DNA of 17,367 bases, taken from assembly GCA_027492445.1 (NCBI GenBank), contig JAPUES010000109.1:1-17367 (forward strand), in the 5' to 3' direction. The stretch is from Sporomusaceae bacterium (GTDB lineage Bacteria > Bacillota > Negativicutes > DSM-13327). This document shows, piece after piece, positions 1 to 5,962 of the stretch. Under the pieces are notes generated by a model. That model did no database searches. It was not told the DNA's origin and saw nothing but the letters and a program-made list of their open reading frames with translations. How positions within the stretch are numbered: the first letter of the stretch is position 1; every line of letters begins with the position of its first letter. The position numbers and the translations under genes were made by a program.

Positions 1-3
1 AAT

Positions 4-378
4 ATGTTAGAATGTAAAACTTGGGCAGTAGTAGGTGCTACTGATAATAAAGAAAAATTTGGCTATAAAATATTTAAAGTCATGTTAGAAGCAGGACTAG
101 AGGTATATCCTATTAATAGGGGTGTCGATGAGATTTTAGGGAAAAAGTGTTATCCATCTTTGAAGGACTTACCGAAAATACCTGATGCGGTAGACCTAGT
201 GGTACCGCCACGGGTTGGTGAACAAATTTTGCGAGAATGCGCAGAACTTGGCATTAAAAATGTTTGGCTACAACCAGGTGCTGATACTCAGCCTGTTATT
301 GATTTAGCAAAGGAGTTAGGTCTTACAGTGGTTGACCATGCTTGTATTATGGTAGAGCTAAGAAATAAGGAGGTATAA
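4..378 (+). CDS. CoA-binding domain protein (YccU-like), 5' end uncertain
   Basis: A small single-domain protein of 124 residues with a Rossmann-type CoA-binding fold. The sequence begins almost at once with the nucleotide-binding strand and loop (WAVVGATDN, residues 7-15), followed by a KFGYK helix and a PINRG strand end, as in the CoA_binding_2/YccU family. The family's exact role is not established; members bind CoA or CoA thioesters, probably as a sensor or carrier in the cytoplasm. The first ATG is at base 4 and the frame is open to the window edge (AAT at 1-3), so the true start may lie outside; relatives usually have a somewhat longer N-terminus. The stop overlaps the ribosome binding site of the thioredoxin gene 4 bases downstream, so the two are very likely co-transcribed. 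The family call is solid; the physiological function is unknown. Confidence 0.85.
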   Translation: MLECKTWAVVGATDNKEKFGYKIFKVMLEAGLEVYPINRGVDEILGKKCYPSLKDLPKIPDAVDLVVPPRVGEQILRECAELGIKNVWLQPGADTQPVIDLAKELGLTVVDHACIMVELRNKEV

Positions 379-382
379 TAAT

Positions 383-706
383 ATGGAAAGTGTAATGGCG
401 GTAAACGCAGAGAATTTCCAAGGGGAAGTACTGGATGCAACATTACCCGTATTAGTAGATTTCTGGGCTCCTTGGTGTGGATATTGTACAAAACTTACAC
501 CAGTTTTTGAAGAACTAGCAGCTGAAATGGGTGATAAGGTTAAGTTTGTAACAATAAATGTGGATGAAAATCGAAGTATTGCTCAGCAGCATAGTGTCAT
601 GAGTTTGCCGACGATGCTCTTATTCAAAAATGGTGAGCAAATAGAAAAACTTATGGGCTTCATGCCTAAAGCTACTATCATTAGCAAAATCACACCCTTG
701 TTATAA
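383..706 (+). CDS. Thioredoxin-like protein with a WCGYC active site
   Basis: A 107-residue single-domain thioredoxin, the usual family length, with no signal peptide and therefore cytoplasmic. The active site is W31-C32-G33-Y34-C35 within FWAPWCGYC. The cis-proline is Pro76 (SLPTMLLF), and the conserved Asp26 and the FKNGE turn are present. Proline is normally the third residue of the tetrapeptide (CGPC). Tyr at that position is expected to change redox potential and partner choice, which is known in general for thioredoxin XX dipeptides; the direction here is not predictable. The start at 383 has a near-perfect AAGGAGGT (367-374) at 8 bases spacing. A second Met at residue 5 is less well placed. 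It lies 4 bases after the CoA-binding gene and is followed by a terminator, so this is a two-gene transcript end. It is probably not the main TrxA, but that cannot be decided from one locus. Confidence 0.9.
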   Translation: MESVMAVNAENFQGEVLDATLPVLVDFWAPWCGYCTKLTPVFEELAAEMGDKVKFVTINVDENRSIAQQHSVMSLPTMLLFKNGEQIEKLMGFMPKATIISKITPLL

Positions 707-717
707 GATTATATAAG

Positions 718-756
718 TCCGTCTAATGGCTTTTATGCTGTTAGGCGGATTTTTTT
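718..756 (+). terminator. Intrinsic terminator after the thioredoxin gene
   Basis: A 9-bp stem (TCCGTCTAA at 718-726 with TTAGGCGGA at 741-749, one G-U pair) with a 14-base loop is followed by seven T residues (750-756). It separates the thioredoxin transcript from feoB. Confidence 0.88.
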
Positions 757-821
757 GCGTTCTAAATGTCCTAGTTATTGCATAAAAAGTAAGGGGATCT
801 TAGTGGTTGGAGGAATGGATA

Positions 822-2744
822 TTGATAAAAGTTATGCTAATAGGCCCACCTAATGTGGGGAAAAGTGTAATATTTAATTATTTGACCAGTCAATATGTAA
901 CTGTATCGAATTACCCTGGCACCACTGTTGATATCGCAAGGGGCTATTGTAAAATAAAAGGCGCTGGATATGAAATCATCGATACACCCGGGATATACTC
1001 CTTGCTACCGATTACCGAAGAAGAAGAGGTAACTAGACGGCTACTTGCTACCGAAAAACCAGATCTCATTTTGCAGGTCATTGATGGGAAAAATATTTCT
1101 AGAATGTTACCTTTGAGTCTGCAGCTCATTGATGCTGGTTTTCCTCTAATTTTAATTATTAATTTACTCGATGAAGCAAAACAATATGGAGTATCTATTA
1201 ACGTTACCTTACTTGCTGATCTTCTTGGTATACCCGTTATTGGAACTTCAGCTACGAAGAAGCAGGGCTTAGGGATGATCAAACAGGCAATGGGAGAATA
1301 TCAGAAACCAGAGTCGCCTTTTCAGCTAAAGTACTCCGCTGCCATTGAAGAGAGTATTAACGCTATCATACCTAAATTAACCAAGGATTATGGTATTTCT
1401 CCTCGGATGATGGCCCTGTTCCTGTTGCAAGGAGATACAATAGCCAAGGACTCAGTGAGTAAGGAAGCTTTGCAAGGCGGGATACAAGAAGAAGTAAAGA
1501 AACTAGCTGCTAATTTTGAATATAAAGTCGAGTATGTATTGACTCTAGAACGGCAAATCATAGTAGATACTATTTGTAAGGCTATTTTAATTGTTAAGAG
1601 TACATATCGAGGAGGGCTAGCAGAAAAATTAGGCCGATTAACAAGAGAAGCAAGTACAGGTATTCCCATTTTAGGTGTAGTATTATTTTTAGGTTTATAT
1701 GAGTTTGTAGGAAAATTTGGAGCAGGTTTTTTGGTGGATTATATTGACAAGATAATCTTTGCCCAATATATTCAGCCAGCTGTCGAGTGTAGAGTATATC
1801 AATACATTCCATGGGCCTGGCTGCAATCCTTAGTTATCGGTAACTATGGAATTTTTTCCTTAGGATTTCGGTATGCTTTTGTAATTATTTTACCAATAGT
1901 AGGTACCTTTTTCCTTTTGTTTTCTATTCTAGAGGATAGTGGATATTTACCGCGAATGGCCATGCTAGTTGATAAAGTATTTAAATACTTAGGTTTAAAT
2001 GGGCGGGCTGCCATTCCTTTTGCCTTAGGGTTTGGCTGTGGAACAATGGCTGTTATGGTGACTCGTACCCTAGAGACAAGGCGGGAGAGGATGCTAGCTA
2101 CCTTTTTACTATCCTTATCTATACCTTGCTCAGCTCAGCTAGGTGTGATTTTAGCACTCTTATCTAATTTTCCTTTTGCTCTTATCCTATGGGGAATGTA
2201 TGTAGGAGCTATTTTTTTAGTGATAGGTTGGCTTAGTGGGAAAATTCTATGGGGAAGGGCCAGTCCTTTTTATATGGAAATACCGCCTCTAAGACTGCCA
2301 CAGCTGCAAAACATAATCAGTAAAGCAACCATTCGCATGTGGTGGTATTTTATTGAGATATTGCCGGTTTTTATTCTGACGAGCATCTTATTGTGGTGGG
2401 GAGATCGTAGTGGCCTGTTGGCAGATATTATCAAAGGTATGGAGCCGGTCATGCTGCTACTAGGACTACCGCCTGAAGTAGCCCAAACTTTTTTGTTAGG
2501 ATTTTTCCGTCGCGATTACGGTGCGGCAGGCTTGTATGACTTATGTGCTAGTAATCTCTTAACAAAAGAACAATTACTAATTGCAAGTGTATCCTTGACG
2601 CTATTTGTACCTTGTATTGCGCAAGTGGCTGTAATGGTCAAGGAAAGAGGAATAGGCGTAGCGACTATTATGATTACATTGATAATAGGTATAGCTTTCT
2701 TGGCGGGCTGTCTATTACACTGGCTTTTACTGTCTTTACAATAG
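822..2744 (+). CDS. feoB: Ferrous iron transport protein B, divergent gate-motif subtype
   Basis: A GTP-gated Fe2+ importer in the inner membrane: an N-terminal G domain followed by a membrane channel domain. From the TTG at 822 the protein has 640 residues. The G motifs are GPPNVGKS (residues 8-15), DTPG (54-57), NLLDE (114-118) and SAT (143-145). The membrane part has FeoB gate regions, but variant ones: GFGCGTMA (403-410) where classical FeoB has GCNVP, then SIPCSAQ (Cys436) and VPCIAQ (Cys598), plus FRRDYGAAG. This resembles a second FeoB lineage that I recall from anaerobes such as Geobacter. Start choice: TTG at 822 is 8 bases after GGAGG (809-813); the in-frame TTG at 807 would put that site inside the gene; the ATG at 834 is too far. 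feoA follows 35 bases later. No convincing promoter or Fur box is visible in the short gap after the preceding terminator. Confidence 0.93.
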   Translation: MIKVMLIGPPNVGKSVIFNYLTSQYVTVSNYPGTTVDIARGYCKIKGAGYEIIDTPGIYSLLPITEEEEVTRRLLATEKPDLILQVIDGKNISRMLPLSLQLIDAGFPLILIINLLDEAKQYGVSINVTLLADLLGIPVIGTSATKKQGLGMIKQAMGEYQKPESPFQLKYSAAIEESINAIIPKLTKDYGISPRMMALFLLQGDTIAKDSVSKEALQGGIQEEVKKLAANFEYKVEYVLTLERQIIVDTICKAILIVKSTYRGGLAEKLGRLTREASTGIPILGVVLFLGLYEFVGKFGAGFLVDYIDKIIFAQYIQPAVECRVYQYIPWAWLQSLVIGNYGIFSLGFRYAFVIILPIVGTFFLLFSILEDSGYLPRMAMLVDKVFKYLGLNGRAAIPFALGFGCGTMAVMVTRTLETRRERMLATFLLSLSIPCSAQLGVILALLSNFPFALILWGMYVGAIFLVIGWLSGKILWGRASPFYMEIPPLRLPQLQNIISKATIRMWWYFIEILPVFILTSILLWWGDRSGLLADIIKGMEPVMLLLGLPPEVAQTFLLGFFRRDYGAAGLYDLCASNLLTKEQLLIASVSLTLFVPCIAQVAVMVKERGIGVATIMITLIIGIAFLAGCLLHWLLLSLQ

Positions 2745-2779
2745 CATATACGGGTAGGAACTTTAAAGGAGGTGGAGGT

Positions 2780-3007
2780 ATGCCACAGCTTATTTCTATT
2801 GTTGATTTAAAAGGAGGCGACAAAGTACGTATAGCAGCGTTACGAACCAAGGACGAGAAAGAACTGCGTAAATTAACAGTTTTTGGGATGCTGCCTGGCG
2901 CAGAAATTGAAATTCTGCAAACCTACCCTAGTTATGTGTTACGACTTGGCTATACGCAATTCGCATTGGATGATAAAATAGCCCAAACAATCATGGTAAA
3001 TAAATAA
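2780..3007 (+). CDS. feoA: Ferrous iron transport protein A (FeoA)
   Basis: A 75-residue cytoplasmic SH3-like protein, the normal FeoA size, thought to bind and regulate FeoB. Typical features are the start LKGGDKVRI, the central FGMLPGAEIEI segment (the family's LGL-PG turn) and the C-terminal VLRLGYTQFALDD strand ending in a short tail. The ATG at 2780 has AAAGGAGG (2765-2772) at 7 bases spacing. An open frame reaching back to 2612 lies inside feoB in another frame and is not used. feoA sits downstream of feoB, the reverse of the common feoA-feoB order. The two are 35 bases apart and must share a transcript that ends at the palindrome overlapping the feoA stop codon. Confidence 0.92.
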   Translation: MPQLISIVDLKGGDKVRIAALRTKDEKELRKLTVFGMLPGAEIEILQTYPSYVLRLGYTQFALDDKIAQTIMVNK

Positions 3008-3035
3008 GACTTGGCAAATTGCCAAGTCTTATTTA
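3001..3035. terminator. Bidirectional terminator between feoA and the convergent DUF1858 gene
   Basis: A perfect palindrome centred on base 3018, whose core GACTTGGCA...TGCCAAGTC is flanked by complementary A/T runs. The outer arms supply T-rich tails on both strands (CTTATTTATGTT on plus, CTTATTTATTTA on minus). It overlaps the last codons of feoA and ends 3 bases before the stop codon of the minus-strand gene, so one hairpin can end both converging transcripts. Confidence 0.85.
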
Positions 3036-3037
3036 TG

Positions 3038-3262
3038 TTATTCGCAGCAACTGCAGCCACTAACACTGCCTGCAATGGCTTTATTTAGGTCGGCAGTCAA
3101 TGCTTTTATATCAATACCGTGTGCTGCAGCACCTTGTTCAATGTTTTCAAAACGTGCCGCCGAGCAACCAAGGCATCCCATGCCATAATTGCGGAATACA
3201 TCAACGGTTTGGGGATACATTTGCACAACTTCTAAGATACTCATTTTTTCATTAATTAGCAT
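3038..3262 (-). CDS. DUF1858 redox-disulfide protein (hybrid cluster protein-associated type)
   Basis: A 74-residue cytoplasmic protein of the DUF1858 family, matching the subgroup named for association with the hybrid cluster protein (TIGR03980-type). The N-terminal motif MSILEVVQMYP and the segment VFRNYGMGCLGC (Cys30 and Cys33) followed by ARFENIEQGAAAHGID are characteristic. A second cysteine cluster, CSCC (Cys70, 72, 73), closes the protein. The family is thought to use the CxxC pair in redox or metal chemistry; the biochemical role is not established. ATG at 3262 (minus strand) is preceded by AGGAGG (plus-strand complement at 3271-3276) at 8 bases, so the start is secure; Met7 is a weaker alternative. 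It is the only minus-strand gene, monocistronic, with its own promoter at 3308-3336. No hybrid cluster protein gene is adjacent. Confidence 0.85.
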   Translation of the reverse strand: MLINEKMSILEVVQMYPQTVDVFRNYGMGCLGCSAARFENIEQGAAAHGIDIKALTADLNKAIAGSVSGCSCCE

Positions 3263-3307
3263 ACTAAAAACCTCCTATATATATTGATATATTTACCAAC
3301 TATGACT

Positions 3308-3336
3308 AGTATACCATATTGGCTTGTCTCTGTCAT
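3308..3336 (-). promoter_or_regulatory. Sigma-A-type promoter for the DUF1858 gene
   Basis: On the minus strand, ATGACA (plus 3331-3336) and TATACT (plus 3308-3313) are separated by exactly 17 bases. Each hexamer matches the sigma-70/sigma-A consensus at 5 of 6 positions. The -10 lies 45 bases upstream of the ATG, leaving a short leader that carries the AGGAGG site and an AT-rich stretch. Confidence 0.7.
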
Positions 3337-3436
3337 GAAAGGATGAGGATTTGCCTTATGGTATTTAGTATAGTCTCTATTAAAGATGATATGCAATTTA
3401 CTACTAGTATTTTAGTAAGAATCGGGGTAAAATGAT

Positions 3437-3450
3437 TTGATGATTATCAC
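3437..3450. promoter_or_regulatory. Possible FNR/CRP-family binding site
   Basis: TTGAT-GATT-ATCAC is an inverted repeat matching the TTGAT-N4-ATCAA consensus of FNR/CRP regulators at 9 of 10 defined positions. It lies 27 bases before the deacetylase start and a few bases after a TAAAAT -10-like hexamer (3428-3433) that lacks a clear -35. If that hexamer is used, the site would cover the transcription start and act as a repressor operator. The assignment rests on this one match. Confidence 0.35.
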
Positions 3451-3476
3451 AAAATGAAAATGGTTATAACTAGGAG

Positions 3477-4304
3477 ATGGAACATAACATGCGTAAGCAA
3501 CGAAGATATTTATTTTTAAGTATAATAATAATTTTCTTACTAATAGTTGTTTCTAAAATTGGCACTAGTTCAGTGGTGGCGAGCCACAATGGAAATAACC
3601 TTATCAATATTCAGGATGTACCAGTGCTAAATTATCATAAAGTAGATAACTTACAACATGCTTTATCAATTTCACCCCAAGAGTTCGAGGAACAAATGAA
3701 ATACTTACACGACAATGACTATCATGGGATTACGCCGGATCAATTAATGGCGTACTTAAAATATGGAAAAGAGTTACCATCAAAACCCATTATGATTACC
3801 TTTGATGATGGTTATCTTGATAATTATACCAATGCCTATCCTATTATGAAAAAATATGGTTATACAGGAACTATATTTATTGTTACCAATCTTGTGGAAG
3901 AGGATTCTCGCTTTGTCACTTGGGATCAAGTTAGAGAAATGCAGCAGGCTGGTTTTGTATTTGGATCCCACACGGCCAATCATATATCCCTCACAAGTCT
4001 TACCAAGGAAGAGGTTAGCAATGAACTCAATCAATCCCGGAACAAAATTGCCCAACAACTTGGAAAACCACCAAAATATTTTGCTTATCCGACTGGTACT
4101 TATAATTCTGAAATTGCAGATCAAGTTCGCAAAGCAGGATATAAGGCGGCCTTTACCATTGAATATGGTGAGGTAGGGGCTGATAGTGATGTATATGCCT
4201 TAGAACGAATTCCAATTTTTAAAGGACAGAGAACCTTTCGCAGCTTTTTTATTCGTTTAAATGGTGCACCCTTTTTAGAAAGTTTGGGAATTATTAAAAG
4301 CTAA
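3477..4304 (+). CDS. Membrane-anchored or secreted polysaccharide deacetylase (NodB domain)
   Basis: A metal-dependent carbohydrate esterase family 4 enzyme, expected to remove N-acetyl (or similar) groups from an extracellular or cell-wall glycan. A basic N-terminus (RKQRR, 6-10) and a hydrophobic helix (about 11-26) form a signal peptide or anchor, followed by a NodB domain from about residue 103. Motif 1 is TFDDGY (108-113, catalytic Asp110 and metal-binding Asp111). Motif 2 is SHTANH (164-169, metal ligands His165 and His169). Motif 3 is YPTGTY (204-209). It is 275 residues from ATG 3477, but AGGAG (3472-3476) directly abuts that codon; ATG 3489 (271 residues, starting MRKQRR) has 12 bases spacing and may be the true start. 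It stands alone between a divergent gene and its own terminator, so it is not part of the dcw transcript. Substrate (peptidoglycan, poly-GlcNAc or other) cannot be told. Confidence 0.88.
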   Translation: MEHNMRKQRRYLFLSIIIIFLLIVVSKIGTSSVVASHNGNNLINIQDVPVLNYHKVDNLQHALSISPQEFEEQMKYLHDNDYHGITPDQLMAYLKYGKELPSKPIMITFDDGYLDNYTNAYPIMKKYGYTGTIFIVTNLVEEDSRFVTWDQVREMQQAGFVFGSHTANHISLTSLTKEEVSNELNQSRNKIAQQLGKPPKYFAYPTGTYNSEIADQVRKAGYKAAFTIEYGEVGADSDVYALERIPIFKGQRTFRSFFIRLNGAPFLESLGIIKS

Positions 4305-4330
4305 TAAAAAACTTCATATTATTTTCATAA

Positions 4331-4371
4331 TGGACAAAAGACCTAGTGGAAGAGGTCTTTTGTCCATTTTT
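4331..4371 (+). terminator. Strong intrinsic terminator between the deacetylase gene and the dcw cluster
   Basis: A perfect 14-bp stem (TGGACAAAAGACCT at 4331-4344 with its complement at 4353-4366) and an 8-base loop are followed by five T residues (4367-4371). It insulates the dcw cluster, so mraZ needs its own promoter downstream of 4371. Confidence 0.93.
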
Positions 4372-4431
4372 GGTAAAAAAGTAATCATTTTTTAAAAGTA
4401 AGGAAGGATTTTATTTAGCAAAGGAGAATAG

Positions 4432-4461
4432 TAAAAGTGGGTAAAAGTGGTGGTAAGTGGT
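4432..4461 (+). promoter_or_regulatory. Likely MraZ operator: three 10-bp direct repeats
   Basis: Three head-to-tail units of exactly 10 bp are visible: TAAAAGTGGG (4432-4441), TAAAAGTGGT (4442-4451) and GGTAAGTGGT (4452-4461). The shared core is AAGTGG, with the GTGG at 4437, 4447 and 4457. MraZ is known to bind TGGG-type direct repeats with 10-bp periodicity upstream of mraZ in E. coli, and AAAGTG-type repeats in mollicutes, which matches this pattern and place. A degenerate further copy may be AAAATGGTG (4472-4480). The upstream promoter is weak by eye: TTGGTA (4370-4375), 17 bases, TAAAAG (4393-4398). Confidence 0.75.
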
Positions 4462-4491
4462 GAATGGATAGAAAATGGTGGTGATGAAGCT

Positions 4492-4923
4492 GTGTTGATG
4501 GGTGAATATCTACATAGTATTGATGATAAAGGACGGTTATTCTTGCCTGCTAAATTCCGTGAGGAATTAGGAGATAGCTTTATTGTCACCAAAGGCCTTG
4601 ATAATTGCTTATTTGTATATGATAAGAAAGAATGGGCTATTCTAGAAGCAAAGCTAAAACAATTACCCTTAGCCAAACCAGAGGCGAGAGCCTTTGTACG
4701 GTTCTTTTTTTCAGGTGGGGCTGAGATTGCATGTGATAAACAGGGCAGAGTACTCTTGCCAAATACTCTTCGAGAATATGCCCATATTGATAAAGATGTT
4801 GTTGTTATTGGCGTATCCAATCGCATTGAAATATGGAACAAAGAAGCTTGGGATACCTACAATAAGGACATTGCTCCAACCGTAGCCCAAATAGCGGAAA
4901 GTTTAATTGATTTAGGAATTTAA
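4492..4923 (+). CDS. mraZ: Transcriptional regulator MraZ
   Basis: The DNA-binding regulator that opens most dcw clusters. It forms ring oligomers with an AbrB-like fold and represses its own operon. The two family repeats are visible, each with a DxxGR motif: SIDDKGRLFLP (residues 9-19) and DKQGRVLLP, followed by VVVIGVSNRIEIW. A GTG start at 4492 gives MLMGEY and 143 residues, the same N-terminus style and length as the Bacillus subtilis protein. GGTGAT (4480-4485), part of the extended Shine-Dalgarno consensus, lies 6 bases before it. ATG at 4498 is the alternative. GTG codons at 4447 and 4450, further upstream in frame, fall inside the operator repeats and lack a spaced ribosome binding site. 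rsmH follows 50 bases later. Confidence 0.93.
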   Translation: MLMGEYLHSIDDKGRLFLPAKFREELGDSFIVTKGLDNCLFVYDKKEWAILEAKLKQLPLAKPEARAFVRFFFSGGAEIACDKQGRVLLPNTLREYAHIDKDVVVIGVSNRIEIWNKEAWDTYNKDIAPTVAQIAESLIDLGI

Positions 4924-4973
4924 GAAAACAGTAAGATAAAGAGCAAATGGTTTTAAAAAGGTGGTTAGTTAGG

Positions 4974-5909
4974 GTGGAATTTCATCATATAAGTGTTTTA
5001 TTAGAGGAAAGTGTATCGGCACTAGTAACAAAGCCGGATGGTATTTATGTTGATTGTACCTTAGGCGGCAGTGGACATGCTGTACAAATCGTCAATCGCT
5101 TAAGCCCTGAAGGGCGATTTATTGGTATTGATCAAGATCCTGCTGCCATAGAGACCGGTAAACTAAGGCTAGCAAGTGCCAATTGCCGGGTAGATATTGT
5201 ACAAGATAATTTTCAAAACATCGCGACTGTATTAGATAACCTTGGTATTGAGAAGGTAGATGGTATACTTTTTGACTTAGGAGTATCCTCTCATCAACTT
5301 GATATTGCAGAAAGAGGCTTTTCCTATATGCAAGATGCACCTCTTGATATGCGCATGAATCCCATGAGTGATTTTTCAGCATACCATGTAGTGAACCAGT
5401 ATTCGGAAGAACAACTAGCACAAATTATTATTGAATATGGGGAAGACCGTTGGGCAAAAAGAATTGCTAAATTTATTGTGGAAGGTCGCAAGGAAAAACC
5501 AATTGAGACGACCAATGAATTAGTAACTGCGATAAAAAAAGCCATTCCTGCCGCAGCAAGAAAGGATGGTCCTCATCCTGCTAAGCGAACTTTTCAGGCC
5601 ATACGTATTGAAGTAAATAATGAACTAGGTATTTTAAAAGAAACCTTTATTCATTCTATTAATAGGCTAGCCCTTGGTGGCCACATTTGTATTATTACCT
5701 TTCACTCTTTAGAAGATCGCATTGCCAAACAGACTTTCCAGGAGATGGCAAAAGGATGTATTTGTCCAATCGCCTTACCCATTTGTATGTGTGATCACAA
5801 GCCACAGATTAAGATATTAGGCAAGCCGAAAATCCCATCGGTGGTAGAATTAGAAGAAAATTCTCGAGCGCGCAGTGCTAAATTGCGAGTAGCCGAAAAA
5901 ATAGTGTGA
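4974..5909 (+). CDS. rsmH: 16S rRNA (cytosine-1402-N4)-methyltransferase
   Basis: RsmH (MraW) methylates N4 of C1402 in the ribosomal P site using S-adenosylmethionine; it is cytoplasmic. Visible hallmarks are the SAM site VDCTLGGSGH, GIDQDP, the DGILFDLGVSSHQLD block, FSYMQDAPLDMRM, the PAKRTFQAIRIEVN segment and ITFHSLEDR near the C-terminus. The GTG at 4974 gives MEFHHISVLLEE and 311 residues, the usual length, with AAGGTGG (4958-4964) 9 bases upstream. An in-frame ATG at 4947 would add nine residues (VLKRWLVRV) not typical of the family and has only a weak site before it. It lies between mraZ and ftsL, its near-universal place. Confidence 0.95.
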   Translation: MEFHHISVLLEESVSALVTKPDGIYVDCTLGGSGHAVQIVNRLSPEGRFIGIDQDPAAIETGKLRLASANCRVDIVQDNFQNIATVLDNLGIEKVDGILFDLGVSSHQLDIAERGFSYMQDAPLDMRMNPMSDFSAYHVVNQYSEEQLAQIIIEYGEDRWAKRIAKFIVEGRKEKPIETTNELVTAIKKAIPAAARKDGPHPAKRTFQAIRIEVNNELGILKETFIHSINRLALGGHICIITFHSLEDRIAKQTFQEMAKGCICPIALPICMCDHKPQIKILGKPKIPSVVELEENSRARSAKLRVAEKIV

Positions 5910-5962
5910 TAGCAAGGCCAGTAATATAAAAACAGTCTATTTTTTTCAGGAGGGGAATACAT

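Noticed and set aside
757..808. Fur box or clear promoter upstream of feoB
   Set aside because: No GATAAT-type inverted repeat and no -35/-10 pair at proper spacing can be seen in the roughly 50 bases between the terminator and feoB. A promoter must exist, but I cannot place it.
2612..2779. N-terminal extension of feoA back to 2612
   Set aside because: It lies inside feoB in another frame, gives a sequence unlike FeoA, and the ATG at 2780 has an ideal ribosome binding site and standard protein length.
3277..3296. AT-rich alternating stretch (tatatatattgatatatt) as an operator or origin-like element
   Set aside because: Imperfect symmetry in very AT-rich DNA within a leader; no second copy and no known motif match.
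3433..3451. Fur-like site upstream of the deacetylase gene (ATTATCA half-site)
   Set aside because: Only the right arm fits the 7-1-7 Fur model; the left arm matches at about 3 of 7 positions. The FNR/CRP pattern fits the same bases much better.
4447..4491. Longer MraZ starting at GTG 4447
   Set aside because: The added residues are unlike the family, the codons fall in the operator repeats, and the only good Shine-Dalgarno is about 20 bases away.
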